From NCBI RefSeq assembly GCF_030818905.1, contig NZ_JAUTAZ010000001.1:992001-1056000 (forward strand): 64,000 nucleotides of DNA, read 5' to 3'. Shown one piece after another: positions 52,038 to 62,200 of the stretch (the first letter of the stretch is position 1; every line of letters starts with the position of its first letter). Source of the stretch: Microbacterium sp. SORGH_AS_0888 (GTDB taxonomy: Bacteria; Actinomycetota; Actinomycetes; Actinomycetales; Microbacteriaceae). The position numbers were made by a program, and so were the translations under genes. The notes beneath the pieces were generated by a model, which worked only from the letters and a program-made list of their open reading frames with translations, made no database searches and was not told the DNA's origin.

Positions 52038-53376
52038 TCAGAGCCGCTCGAGCTCCTCGGCGACGAGGAAGGCGAGCTCGAGGCTCTGCATGTGGTTGAG
52101 GCGCGGGTCGCACAGGCTCTCGTAGCGCGTCGCGAGGGTCGCCTCGTCGATGTGCTCCGACCCGCCCAGGCACTCCGTGACGTCGTCGCCCGTGAGCTCC
52201 ACGTGGATGCCGCCGGGGAACGTGCCGACGGCGCGATGCGCCTCGAAGAAGCCGCGGACCTCGTCCACGACGTCGTCGAAGCGTCGCGTCTTGTAGCCGT
52301 TCTGCGAGGTGATGCCGTTGCCGTGCATGGGGTCGGTGACCCACAGCGGGGTGGCTCCCGCATCCTTCACGGCCTCCAGCAGCGGCGGCAGCGCGTCGCG
52401 GATCTTGCCCGCGCCCATCCGCGTGATGAACGTGAGCCGGCCGGGCTCCCGCTCCGGGTCGAGCTTGTCGATGAGGGCGAGCGCCGTCTCGGGCGTCGTG
52501 GCGGGCCCGAGCTTCACGCCGATGGGGTTGCGGATCTTCGAGAAGTAGTCGACGTGCGCACCGTCGAGCTCGCGCGTGCGCTCGCCGATCCACAGGAAGT
52601 GCCCCGAGGTGTTGTACGGCGTTCCCGTGCGCGAGTCGATCCGCGTCATGGGTCGCTCGTAGTCCATCAGCAGACCCTCGTGGCCCGTGTAGAACTCGAC
52701 GCGGCGGAGCTCGTCGAAGTCGGCGCCGGCCGCCTCCATGAACTTGATCGCCCGGTCGATCTCGGTCGCGAGGCGCTCGTAGCGCTGATTCGCGGGGTTC
52801 GCCGCGAAGCCCTTGTTCCAGCTGTGGACCTCGCGGAGGTCGGCGAAGCCGCCCTGCGTGAACGCGCGGATGAGGTTCAGCGTCGAGGCCGAGGTGTGGT
52901 ACGCCTTCAGCAGGCGCGCCGGATCGGCGCGTCGGGAGGCCTCCGTGAAGTCGTAGCCGTTGACGATGTCGCCGCGGTAGGGCGGGAAGCGTGACATCAC
53001 CGCGGGTCTCGGTGTCGCTGGAGCGCGGCTTGGCGAACTGCCCCGCCATGCGCCCCATCTTGACGACGGGCATCGACGCGCCGTACGTGAGCACGACGGC
53101 CATCTGCAGGACCGTCTTGATGCGGTTGCGGATCTGCTCCGCCGTCGCGCCCGCGAAGGTCTCGGCGCAGTCGCCGCCCTGGAGCAGGAAGGCGCGTCCG
53201 GCGGCGGCGGCGGCGAGCCGGTCGCGGAGGATGTCGACTTCGCCGGCGAACACCAGCGGAGGAAGCGTGGCGAGCTCGGCGGAGACCGCGGCGACGGCGC
53301 CGGGGTCCGACCACTGGGGCTGCTGCTTGATCGGGAGGGCACGCCAGTCGTCGAGCGTGTCGGGCAGGGAGTGCAT
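52038..53376 (-). CDS. aroG: Class II 3-deoxy-7-phosphoheptulonate synthase (apparent +1 frameshift)
   Basis: About 445 aa once repaired; it joins PEP and erythrose 4-phosphate as the first shikimate step. The N-terminal part from the ATG at 53376 has [13 protein letters not shown] and [20 protein letters not shown], and runs to DVTLPA. The remainder, from [11 protein letters not shown], is in the next frame: GGG at 52980-52982 should be GG on the plus strand. Later motifs [18 protein letters not shown], and [20 protein letters not shown] confirm class II. It matches M. tuberculosis Rv2178c in position. The break is likely a sequence error. Confidence 0.93.
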
Positions 53377-53380
53377 CGGA

Positions 53381-54088
53381 TCAGTCTAGTGGCGCGGCGG
53401 CGTCGGCCGGTGCCGCGAGACGGTCCTTCACGCTGGACGCGTAGACGTCGTCGTAGCGCTGCGCGCCCAGACGCTGCAGCGCGACCATGATCTCGTCCGT
53501 GACCGATCGCAGGACGTAGCGGTCGCCCTCGAACCCTTCGAAGCGGGAGAAGTCGAGCGGCTCGCCGATGATCATCCCGACACGTCCGATGCGCGGGATC
53601 GTGCGCCCGATCGGCATGACCTGGTCGGTGTCGACCATCACGACGGGGATGACGGGGACCTTCGCCTCCAGCGCCATCCGGGCAAGGCCCGTGCGACCGC
53701 GGTACAGGCGGCCGTCGGGACTGCGCGTGCCCTCCGGGTAGATGCCCAGCAGGTCACCGCGGCCGAGCACCTGAAGCCCCGTGTTGAGAGCGGCCTCGGA
53801 TGCCTGGCCTCCGGAGCGGTCGATCGGGATCTGTCCCGTCGCCTTCATGAACATGCGCGTCGCCCAGCCTTTGAGGCCCGTCCCGGTGAAGTAGTCGCTC
53901 TTGGCGAGGAACGCCATCGGCCGGTCGATCATGAGCGGCAGGAAGATCGAGTCGGACACCGACAGATGGTTGCTCGCGAGGATCGCCGCCCCCGAGGCGG
54001 GCACGTTCCGCCGGCCGACGATCCACGGCCGGAAGGTGGCCTTGAGCAGCGGCCCGACGAGCACGTACTTCATCAGCCAGTAGAACAT
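53381..54088 (-). CDS. 1-acyl-sn-glycerol-3-phosphate acyltransferase (PlsC-like)
   Basis: A 235-residue membrane-associated acyltransferase. Motif I is NHLSVSD (an NHxxxxD box), motif III is [17 protein letters not shown] and motif [11 protein letters not shown]. The frame is open upstream into the ROK gene, but the ATG at 54088 starts the family homology. It probably makes phosphatidic acid; in M. tuberculosis a comparable protein (Rv2182c) lies downstream of aroG. It sits 4 bp upstream of aroG on the same strand. Confidence 0.9.
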   Translation of the reverse strand: MFYWLMKYVLVGPLLKATFRPWIVGRRNVPASGAAILASNHLSVSDSIFLPLMIDRPMAFLAKSDYFTGTGLKGWATRMFMKATGQIPIDRSGGQASEAALNTGLQVLGRGDLLGIYPEGTRSPDGRLYRGRTGLARMALEAKVPVIPVVMVDTDQVMPIGRTIPRIGRVGMIIGEPLDFSRFEGFEGDRYVLRSVTDEIMVALQRLGAQRYDDVYASSVKDRLAAPADAAAPLD

Positions 54089-54093
54089 GGTGC

Positions 54094-55044
54094 TCAGTCT
54101 TGCGGAGCGAGGGCCCGGCGCGCGAGATCCGCCGCGCCGATCACGCCCGCGTCGTTGGTCAGTCGCGCGACCGCGAAGTCCGCGACGGGACGGGATCCGT
54201 ACGCCGGCATCGCGGCGGCGAACGCCTCCCGCATGGGCGCGAGCAGCACGTCCCCCAGCTGCGAGACTCCCCCGCCGATCACGAACCGCTCCGGGTCCAG
54301 CACGGCGGCCAGGCTCCCGCACGCGGTCCCGACGGCGGTGGCGACGCGGTGCAGCGCCTCCCGCGCTCCCGGATCGGATGCCGCGACGAGCCGCGAGATC
54401 TCCTCGCCCGGGATGTGGCCGAGCTTGTCCCGCACGGCACGCAGTCCCGCCCCGATGCCGAAGGCCGCATCCCGCGCGATCTCCTCGGCCTCGTGCTGCA
54501 GCGCCCGGCCGGAGCCGTAGACCTCGAGACAGCCGCGTCGGCCGCAGCCGCAGGTGCGTCCATCGGGGATCAGCCGCACGTGCCCGAGCTCGGCGCCGAT
54601 CCCGTGGCCGCCGCGGAAGAGCTCGCCGTCGATCACGACCGCACCGCCGACACCGGTGCCCAGGGTGAGCATGACGACATCGCTGAGCTCCTCGCCGGCG
54701 CCGAAGCGGTACTCCGCCCAGCCGGCCGCGTTGGCGTCGTTCTCGACGACGATCCGCACCCCCGTCAGCGCCTGCAGCTTGTCGCGCAGCGGCTCATCGC
54801 GCCAGGCGATGTTCGGCGCGAAGTAGACGGTCGAACGGTCGCGGTCGATGAAGCCGGCGGCTGCGACGCCGGCCACGGCCTCCTCGCCGTCGGCCAGCTC
54901 GGTGATCATGTCGGCCACGACAGTCTGGATGCCCGACACCGATGCCGGAGTCGCCACCCGCGCACGCCGGACGATCTGACCGGAGGGGTCGACGACACCC
55001 CCTGCGATCTTGGTGCCGCCGATGTCGATACCCACTGCCCGCAC
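54094..55044 (-). CDS. ROK-family glucokinase-like protein
   Basis: A 316-residue sugar kinase. The phosphate-binding GIDIGGTKIAGG is at the N-terminus, the catalytic Asp is in VENDANAAGWAEY, and the zinc motif is CGCGRRGCLE preceded by ELGHV. It has no HTH domain, so it is an enzyme, not a repressor; polyphosphate or ATP glucokinase is the usual actinobacterial role. The GTG at 55044 with GGAGGGAC upstream fixes the start. It ends 5 bp before the acyltransferase gene. Confidence 0.9.
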   Translation of the reverse strand: MRAVGIDIGGTKIAGGVVDPSGQIVRRARVATPASVSGIQTVVADMITELADGEEAVAGVAAAGFIDRDRSTVYFAPNIAWRDEPLRDKLQALTGVRIVVENDANAAGWAEYRFGAGEELSDVVMLTLGTGVGGAVVIDGELFRGGHGIGAELGHVRLIPDGRTCGCGRRGCLEVYGSGRALQHEAEEIARDAAFGIGAGLRAVRDKLGHIPGEEISRLVAASDPGAREALHRVATAVGTACGSLAAVLDPERFVIGGGVSQLGDVLLAPMREAFAAAMPAYGSRPVADFAVARLTNDAGVIGAADLARRALAPQD

Positions 55045-55141
55045 GCTTCGTCCCTCCGTCGTTCGGCCTCCAACAGCGTAGTGCGCACGCCCCGCACCGC
55101 AGACGCGCGCACCGGACGGCATCCGGAACACCGCATCACAG

Positions 55142-55172
55142 TGGGACTGAGTCTCACGTGTGAGTAGACTCA
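55142..55172 (+). promoter_or_regulatory. Promoter with overlapping palindrome upstream of the acyl-CoA synthetase
   Basis: TGGGAC (55142-55147) and TAGACT (55165-55170) are exactly 17 bp apart. Over them lies a dyad, TGAGTCT (55148-55154) and AGACTCA (55166-55172), with a second one inside (CTCAC-GT-GTGAG, 55153-55164). A 9-bp direct repeat AGTCTCACG begins at 55150 and 55173. This looks like a promoter controlled by a TetR- or GntR-type repressor, perhaps responsive to acyl-CoA. The leader ends in AAGGAG 9 nt before the ATG. Confidence 0.65.
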
Positions 55173-55212
55173 AGTCTCACGAAGTGCACCGGTATCGAAG
55201 GAGCTGCCGCCC

Positions 55213-57045
55213 ATGACCGTCGTAAAGTTCGACATCCCCGCGATCGTTCCCGCGGCCCCGAACGACAACATCACCGATCTGCTCGAGCAGCGGGTCGCCG
55301 CGACGCCCGACCGCGCGCTGTTCGCCGTCCCGGACGGCGACCGCTGGCGCGACATCACCGCAGCCGAGTTCCGCCGCCAGGTGCAGGTGCTCGCGAAGGG
55401 GTTCGTGGCAGCGGGCATCCAGCCCGGCGAGAAGGTCGGCTTCCTCGCCCGCACGACCTACGACTGGACACTGGTCGACTTCGCGCTCTTCTACGCCGGG
55501 GCCGTGATGGTCCCGATCTACGAGACGAGCTCGCCGAGCCAGATCGAGTGGATCCTGTCGGACTCGGGCGCGATCGCGTGCCTCGTCGAGAGCGCCGAGC
55601 ACGCCGCGCGTCTCGAGGAGGTGCGCGGGAAGCTGCCGATGATCCGCGAGAGCTGGCGGATGGATGCGGGCGACCTGGACCGGATCTCGGCCGCGGGCGC
55701 CGACATCCCTGACGAGGAGATCGAACGGCGCCGGAACCTCGCCGTGGGCGCCGACATCGCCACCCTGATCTACACCTCGGGCTCGACGGGACGGCCCAAG
55801 GGATGCGTGCTCACGCACAGCAACTTCGTCGAGCTCGCCCGCAACGCGGCGACCTCGCTGCGGGAGGTCGTCGAGACCCCGGGCGCCTCCACCGTGCTGT
55901 TCATCACGACGGCCCACGTGTTCGCGCGGTTCATCTCGATCCTCGACATCCATGCCGGGGTGAAGACCGGGCACCAGCCCGACACGCGCCACCTCGTCGA
56001 GGCGCTCGGGACCTTCAAGCCCACGTTCCTGCTCGCCGTCCCGCGCGTGTTCGAGAAGGTCTACAACTCCGCCGAGCAGAAGGCCGAGGCCGGCGGCAAG
56101 GGGAAGATCTTCCGCGCCGCGGTCGCCGCGGCGGTCGAGCACTCCCGACGGCTGCAGGACGGGGAGCGGATCCCGCTCGGCCTGAAGCTGAAGTTCGCGC
56201 TGTTCGACAAGCTCGTCTACGGCAAGCTGCGCGACGCGATGGGCGGCAACGTGGTCTACGCGATCTCGGGCTCGGCCCCGCTCGGCCCGCGTCTCGGACA
56301 CTTCTTCCACAGCCTCGGCGTGACGATCCTGGAGGGCTACGGCCTGACCGAGACGACCGCTCCCGCGACCGTGAACCAGGCGCGCAAGGCCAAGATCGGG
56401 ACGGTCGGGCCCGCGCTCCCGGGCGTCGGGGTGCGCACGGCCGAGGACGGCGAGATCGAGGTGCGCGGCATCAACGTCTTCAAGGAGTACTGGCGCAACC
56501 CGGAGGCGACCGCGGCGGCCTTCGACGGCGAGTGGTTCCGCACGGGCGACATCGGCTCGTTCGACTCCGAGGGGTTCCTCACCATCACGGGCCGCAAGAA
56601 GGAGATCATCGTCACGGCGGGCGGCAAGAACGTCGCCCCGGCGGCGCTCGAGGACCCGATCCGCGGGAACCCCATCGTGGGACAGGTCGTCGTGGTCGGC
56701 GATCAGAAGCCGTTCATCGCGGCGCTCGTGACCCTCGATCCCGAGATGCTGCCGGCGTGGCTGGAGAACAACGGGCTGCCCAAGGACATGAGGCTCGAGG
56801 ACGCCGCGTCCCACCCGGCCGTCCGTGCCGAGGTGCAGCGAGCCGTCGATCGCGCGAACGAGGGCGTCTCCCGAGCCGAGTCGATCCGCAAGTTCACGAT
56901 CCTGCCGACGGAGTGGACGGAGGCCAGTGGGCACCTGACTCCGAAGCTCTCGATCAAGCGGAACGTCATCCTGCACGACTTCGCGGACGAGATCGAGGAG
57001 ATCTACAGCGAGCCGGCGAACACGACGAACGTCTCGCTGCCCTGA
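55213..57045 (+). CDS. Long-chain fatty-acid-CoA ligase (FadD15-like)
   Basis: A 610-residue AMP-forming synthetase. The P-loop YTSGSTGRPKGCVLTHSNF, the A5 motif EGYGLTETTAPATVN, WFRTGDIG and the hinge FLTITGRKKEIIVTAGGKNV with the C-terminal lysine region are intact. It activates long-chain fatty acids to acyl-CoA. In M. tuberculosis fadD15 lies in the corresponding place. The adjoining divergent operon encodes the acyltransferase that uses acyl-CoA, so fatty acid activation and phospholipid synthesis are neighbours. Confidence 0.93.
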   Translation: MTVVKFDIPAIVPAAPNDNITDLLEQRVAATPDRALFAVPDGDRWRDITAAEFRRQVQVLAKGFVAAGIQPGEKVGFLARTTYDWTLVDFALFYAGAVMVPIYETSSPSQIEWILSDSGAIACLVESAEHAARLEEVRGKLPMIRESWRMDAGDLDRISAAGADIPDEEIERRRNLAVGADIATLIYTSGSTGRPKGCVLTHSNFVELARNAATSLREVVETPGASTVLFITTAHVFARFISILDIHAGVKTGHQPDTRHLVEALGTFKPTFLLAVPRVFEKVYNSAEQKAEAGGKGKIFRAAVAAAVEHSRRLQDGERIPLGLKLKFALFDKLVYGKLRDAMGGNVVYAISGSAPLGPRLGHFFHSLGVTILEGYGLTETTAPATVNQARKAKIGTVGPALPGVGVRTAEDGEIEVRGINVFKEYWRNPEATAAAFDGEWFRTGDIGSFDSEGFLTITGRKKEIIVTAGGKNVAPAALEDPIRGNPIVGQVVVVGDQKPFIAALVTLDPEMLPAWLENNGLPKDMRLEDAASHPAVRAEVQRAVDRANEGVSRAESIRKFTILPTEWTEASGHLTPKLSIKRNVILHDFADEIEEIYSEPANTTNVSLP

Positions 57046-57067
57046 GGCCCGGTCCGCGAGGGCGGGC

Positions 57068-57559
57068 TCAGAACCAGTCGCTCTCGCGCACCTCTCGCAG
57101 GGCTGTGCGCCGGCGCTGCGCGTCGAGCCGGTCGAGGTAGAGGTGCCCGTCGAGGTGGTCGGTCTCGTGCTGCAGCGCCTGCGCGAGCAGTCCGTCCCCC
57201 TCCAGGACGACCGGTCGCCCGTCGAGGTCGATGCCCTCCACCCGCGCGTGCGGATGGCGCATGACCTCGTGCCAGAGCCCGGGGACCGAGAGACATCCCT
57301 CGCCCGTCAGCTCCGGCTCGCCCTCGACCGAGACGAGGACGGGATTGAGCACGTACCCGATGTCGCCGTCGATGTTGTAGCTGAAGGCGCGCAGGCCGAC
57401 GCCGATCTGGGGGGCAGCGACGCCCGCGCGGCCCGGGAGCTCGACCGTGTCGAGCAGGTCGCGCACGAGTGCGCGCACCCCGTCGTCGATCTTCTCGATC
57501 GCCGCACTCGGGGACTTCAGCACGGGATCGCCGAACAGGCGGATGGGACGGACCGTCAT
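57068..57559 (-). CDS. def: Peptide deformylase
   Basis: A 163-residue metal enzyme that removes the formyl group from new proteins. The three motifs [18 protein letters not shown] and QHETDHLDG (the HExxH metal site) are intact. It lies 7 bp after the stop region of the MinD-like gene's start codon partner on the same strand, so a transcript from that gene may extend into def. The adjacent fadD gene converges on it with a 22-bp gap. Confidence 0.95.
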   Translation of the reverse strand: MTVRPIRLFGDPVLKSPSAAIEKIDDGVRALVRDLLDTVELPGRAGVAAPQIGVGLRAFSYNIDGDIGYVLNPVLVSVEGEPELTGEGCLSVPGLWHEVMRHPHARVEGIDLDGRPVVLEGDGLLAQALQHETDHLDGHLYLDRLDAQRRRTALREVRESDWF

Positions 57560-57566
57560 GGCCTGC

Positions 57567-59171
57567 TCACGCTGCCGTCACGGTGCGGGGCGCCAGGCCC
57601 TCGACGACCGTCGCGGCGAGCTGACGGGCCGCCTCGCGCGTGGCGCCTTCGAGGTCGGCGAACGAGATCACGCCGCCGGTCGCGAGGAGCGCGTCGTACG
57701 GGATGCGCACGACGGCGCGTACTCGCGTGCGGAAGTGCTCCTCCACCTCGGTCGCGCGCACGAGGGGCACGCCGGGGCGGGAGGTGTTGAGCACGACGAC
57801 CGCCTCACGGGCGAGCTCCCCGTAGCCGTTGGTCTCGAGCCACGTGAGCGTCTCGGACGCGAGCCGGGCCTCGTCCACGCTGAGGCCCGCCACGATGACG
57901 AGCCCGTCGGCCGCCGTGAGCGTCGCGTCCATGACGGAGTGGACGATTCCGGTGCCTGTGTCGGTGAGCACGATCGAGTAGTAGTGCGCGGCCAGCTCCG
58001 CGACGTCGCGGTAGTCGCTGTCGTTGAAGGCCTCCGACACCCGGGGATCGGCGTCGGAGGCGAGCACGTCCAGGCGCGTGCGGTCGCGCGCGACGACCGC
58101 CGACAGCTCGTTGAAGCCGTGCACCTGCGTGCGAGCACGGGAGAGGTCGCGGACGGTCTTGCCGCCCGCGGCGCCGATGCGGTCGGCGAGCGTGCCGCGA
58201 TCCGGGTTGGCGTCGACGGCGATCACACGGTCCTCACGGGCGTCGGCGAGGGCCATGCCGAGAAGCGTCGTCACGGTCGTCTTGCCGACGCCGCCCTTGC
58301 GGGAGAGCACGGCCACGAACCGGGCGCCGCCGGAGAGCGGGGCGGCGATGCGCGCGTCGAGCGCCTTGCGCTCGCGGGCACGACGGCTGTCGCCGAGGTT
58401 GATGCGGCGGGCGCTCAACGTGTATACGAGGTGCGGCCAGAGCCCCGCGGGCTCGGCCTTGGGGAGGCGGCCCGTCTCGACGAGGCGATCGTGCGTGAGC
58501 AGGTCGGGGCTCTCACGGTCGGCCGTGCGCTCCCCCACGCGCTTGGCGGCCAGCGCGACCGTCGCGGTGTCGACGTGATGGCGACGGAGCGCGGGCACGG
58601 ATGTCGACGCGGGCGCGGATGCGGCGGCGCCCGTCACCGTGACGGGATCCGCCTCGACGGGCGCGGCGTTCGTGACGGGGTCGGGTTCGGCCGGATGCGA
58701 GGCGGCGACGCGATCCTCGGCGCCGCGGTCGGCGACATCCCGCGCCTCGACCGACTCCGCGCGCGAGACGGGCTCGGACTCGGAGGCCTCGGCCTCGACG
58801 ACGTTCGGCACCACGGCCGCGGCGGCGTCCGGCACGGGGGCGGCATCGGACTCGCGCGACGCGAGGGACGGCTCCTCCGGCTCGACCGTGACGGCCTCGA
58901 CCGCGAGCGTCTCGACCGCACGGACGGTGACGGGAGCGGGGACGTCGTGCAGGGGCTCGGCCTCGGCGATGACGACGTCCTCGCCGTCCTCGGTCTCCGC
59001 GGCGATCGGGCACGGCAGGTCGTCCTCGACCAGGTCGTCGTCGGCGTGCTCGACCGGGAGCACGATGGAGACCTGAGCGGTCTGGGTTCCGAGGTCGATC
59101 GCGGCGGCATCGACGCTCGCGCTCGGCACGACCTCGAGGTCTTCGGGGTCGGGTTCGGGGCGATCAGGCAT
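57567..59171 (-). CDS. MinD/EspI-like P-loop ATPase with long acidic N-terminus
   Basis: A 534-residue protein. The first 285 residues are low-complexity, rich in Glu, Asp, Ala, Val and Pro and probably disordered. The ATPase domain follows: deviant Walker [17 protein letters not shown] with Lys297, [18 protein letters not shown], the Walker B-like [12 protein letters not shown], and [14 protein letters not shown]. The layout recalls EspI/SCO5717-type proteins near type VII secretion loci, but no ESX genes are present. AGGAG precedes the ATG at 59171. Function unknown; positioning or chromosome/secretion roles are possible. Confidence 0.82.
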   Translation of the reverse strand: MPDRPEPDPEDLEVVPSASVDAAAIDLGTQTAQVSIVLPVEHADDDLVEDDLPCPIAAETEDGEDVVIAEAEPLHDVPAPVTVRAVETLAVEAVTVEPEEPSLASRESDAAPVPDAAAAVVPNVVEAEASESEPVSRAESVEARDVADRGAEDRVAASHPAEPDPVTNAAPVEADPVTVTGAAASAPASTSVPALRRHHVDTATVALAAKRVGERTADRESPDLLTHDRLVETGRLPKAEPAGLWPHLVYTLSARRINLGDSRRARERKALDARIAAPLSGGARFVAVLSRKGGVGKTTVTTLLGMALADAREDRVIAVDANPDRGTLADRIGAAGGKTVRDLSRARTQVHGFNELSAVVARDRTRLDVLASDADPRVSEAFNDSDYRDVAELAAHYYSIVLTDTGTGIVHSVMDATLTAADGLVIVAGLSVDEARLASETLTWLETNGYGELAREAVVVLNTSRPGVPLVRATEVEEHFRTRVRAVVRIPYDALLATGGVISFADLEGATREAARQLAATVVEGLAPRTVTAA

Positions 59172-59212
59172 GCTGTGAGACTCCTATCAGGCGCCATCGC
59201 GCCCGGAACAGG

Positions 59213-62200
59213 CTAACCGGCGGGTCGGACGACGACCAAAAGGTCGCCGGCCTCCACCTGCGCCGTCGCCGGGATCGCCAGGCGCTCGACGACCCCGTCG
59301 ACCGGGCTCGTGATGGCGGCCTCCATCTTCATCGCCTCGATCGAGGCGATCGCCTGGCCGGCCGCGACCGTCTCGCCGACCGCCGTCTTCAGGCTCACGA
59401 CGCCCGAGAACGGCGCCGCGACCTGGCCGGGCCTGCTCGTGTCCGCCTTCTCTGTCGGACGCGCCTCGACCGTGATGCTGCGATCGCGCACGAAGACCGG
59501 TCGCAGCTGACCGTTCAGCGTCGTCATGACGGTGCGCATGCCCTTCTCGTCCGCCTCGCCGATCGCCTCGAGCCCGACGTAGAGCTGCACACCGGGGTCG
59601 ATCTCGGCGACGTGCTCCTCACCCGGCTTCAGGCCGTACAGGTAGTCCGGCGTGCCGAGCTTGGAGAGGTCGCCGTAGGCCTCACGGGTGGCTTCGAACT
59701 CCTTCGCGGGTCCGGGGAACAGCAGACGGTTGAGCGTGCGCCGGCGTCCGTCGGCGTCGCCCGCGAGCGCGTCGCGCTCCTCGTCGCTGATCGGCTGCAC
59801 CCCGATCGAGACCTCGCGACCGGCCAGCACGCGGGATCGGAACGGCTCCGGCCACCCGCCGGGAAGGTCACCGAGCTCGCCCGCCATGAACCGGACGACG
59901 GAGTCCGGGATGTCGTAGCTCTGCGGGTTCTGCTCGAAATCTGCCGGATCGGCGTCGGCGGCGACGAGGGCGAGCGCGAGGTCGCCCACGACCTTCGACG
60001 ACGGCGTCACCTTGGGGATGCGGCCGAGGATGCGGTCGGCGGCCGCGTACATGTCCTCGATGCGCTCGAAGTCGTCGGCGAGCCCCAGTGCGATGGCCTG
60101 CTGACGCAGGTTCGAGAGCTGACCGCCCGGGATCTCGTGGTGGTACACGCGCCCGGTCGGGGCCGGGAGCCCGGACTCGAACGGACGGTAGAGCTGACGC
60201 ACGCCCTCCCAGTAGGGCTCGAGGTCGCTGACCGCCTGCAGGTCCAGGCCCGTGTCGCGGTCGGTGTGCGCGAGCGCGGCCACGAGCGCCGAGAGCGAGG
60301 GCTGGCTCGTGGTTCCCGACAGCGGCGCGGCGGCGGCGTCGACCGCATCCGCGCCGGCGGCGGATGCGGCGAGGAGCGTCGCCAGCTGTCCGCCGGCGGT
60401 GTCGTGCGTGTGCACGTGCACCGGCAGATCGAAGCGCTCGCGCAGCGCCCGGACGAGCCGGGCGGCGGCGGCGGGACGCAGGAGGCCCGCCATGTCCTTC
60501 ACGGCGAGCACGTGCGCGCCCGACGCGGCGATCTCGTCCGCCAGGCGCAGGTAGTAGTCGAGCGTGTAGAGCGTCTCGGCCGGGTCGAGCAGGTCGCCGG
60601 TGTAGCAGACCGCGACCTCGGCCAGCGTGGTGCCGGTCTCGAGCACGGAGTCGATCGCGGGTCGCATCTGCGAGACGTCGTTGAGCGCGTCGAAGATGCG
60701 GAAGACGTCCACTCCCGTGGCCGCCGCCTCCCGCACGAACGCATCCGTCACCTCGACCGGGCGCGGCGTGTAGCCCACCGTGTTGCGCCCGCGCAGCAGC
60801 ATCTGGATCGGGATGTTCGGCATCGCCTCGCGCAGCGCCTCCAGCCGCTCCCACGGGTCCTCGGCGAGGAAGCGGAGGGCGACGTCGTAGGTCGCCCCGC
60901 CCCAGGCCTCGACCGAGAGGAGCTGGGGCGTCATGCGGGCCACGTGGGGCCCTACCCGCACGAGATCGCGCGTGCGCACCCGGGTCGCGAGCAGCGACTG
61001 ATGAGCGTCTCGGTAGGTCGTCTCGGTGACCGCGAGCGCCGTCTGCTCGCGCAGCGCCCGCGCGAAGCCCGCGGGTCCGAGCTCCTGCAGGCGCTGGCGG
61101 GCCGCGGCGGGCGGCGGCGAGGACAGATCGATCGCGGGCAGCTTGCTGCCCGGCGACACCGACACCGGCTTCTCGCCGTAGGGGCGGTTGACCGTGACGT
61201 CGGCGAGCCAGTTCAGGAGCTTCGTCGCACGGTCGCGCGAGGGGTCGCGCCGGAGCAGCTCCGGGCGTTCGTCGATGAACGACGTGCTGAGGTCGCCGGC
61301 CGCGAAGGCCGGGTCGTCGAGCACCGCACGGAGGAAGGGGATGTTGGTGGACACGCCCCGGATGCGGAACTCCGCGAGGGCCCGCCGAGCTCGGGCGACG
61401 GCGGCGGGGAAATCACGACCGCGGCACGTGAGCTTCGCGAGCATCGAGTCGAAGTGCGGGCTGATCTGGGAGCCGGCGGCGGTGGTGCCGCCGTCGAGAC
61501 GGATGCCGGCGCCGCCGGGAGAACGGTAGGTCGTGATCCGACCGGTGTCCGGGCGGAACCCCTGCGAGGGGTCCTCGGTCGTGATGCGGCACTGCAGCGC
61601 GGCGCCGCGCAGCTGGATGTCCTCCTGCCTGAGGCCGAGCTCCTCGAGCGTGGCTCCGGCGGCGATGCGCATCTGCGACTGGACGAGGTCGACATCCGTC
61701 ACCTCCTCGGTGACGGTGTGCTCGACCTGGATGCGCGGGTTCATCTCGATGAAGACGACCTCGCCCGCGCGCGGTCCCGCCGTCTCGAGGAGGAACTCCA
61801 CGGTTCCCGCGTTCTGGTATCCGATCGAGCGGGCGAAGGCGACGGCGTAGCGGTGCAGGTCGGCGCGCACCCGCGGGTCGAGGTTCGGCGCGGGCGCGAT
61901 CTCGATCACCTTCTGGTGACGCCGCTGCACCGAGCAGTCGCGTTCGAACAGGTGCACCGTCTCCCCCGCGCCGTCCGCGAGGATCTGCACCTCGACGTGG
62001 CGCGGGCGCTGCACGGCCTGCTCGAGGAACACGCGGGCGTCGCCGAAGGCGCTGCCGGCCTCGCGCATCGCCTCGGCGATCGCGGGCGCGAGCTCGTCCT
62101 TCGTCTCGACGCGACGCATCCCCCGCCCGCCGCCGCCGGCGACGGCCTTGACGAAGATGGGGAAGCCGATCCCGTCGGACTGCGCGACGAGCGCGTCGAC

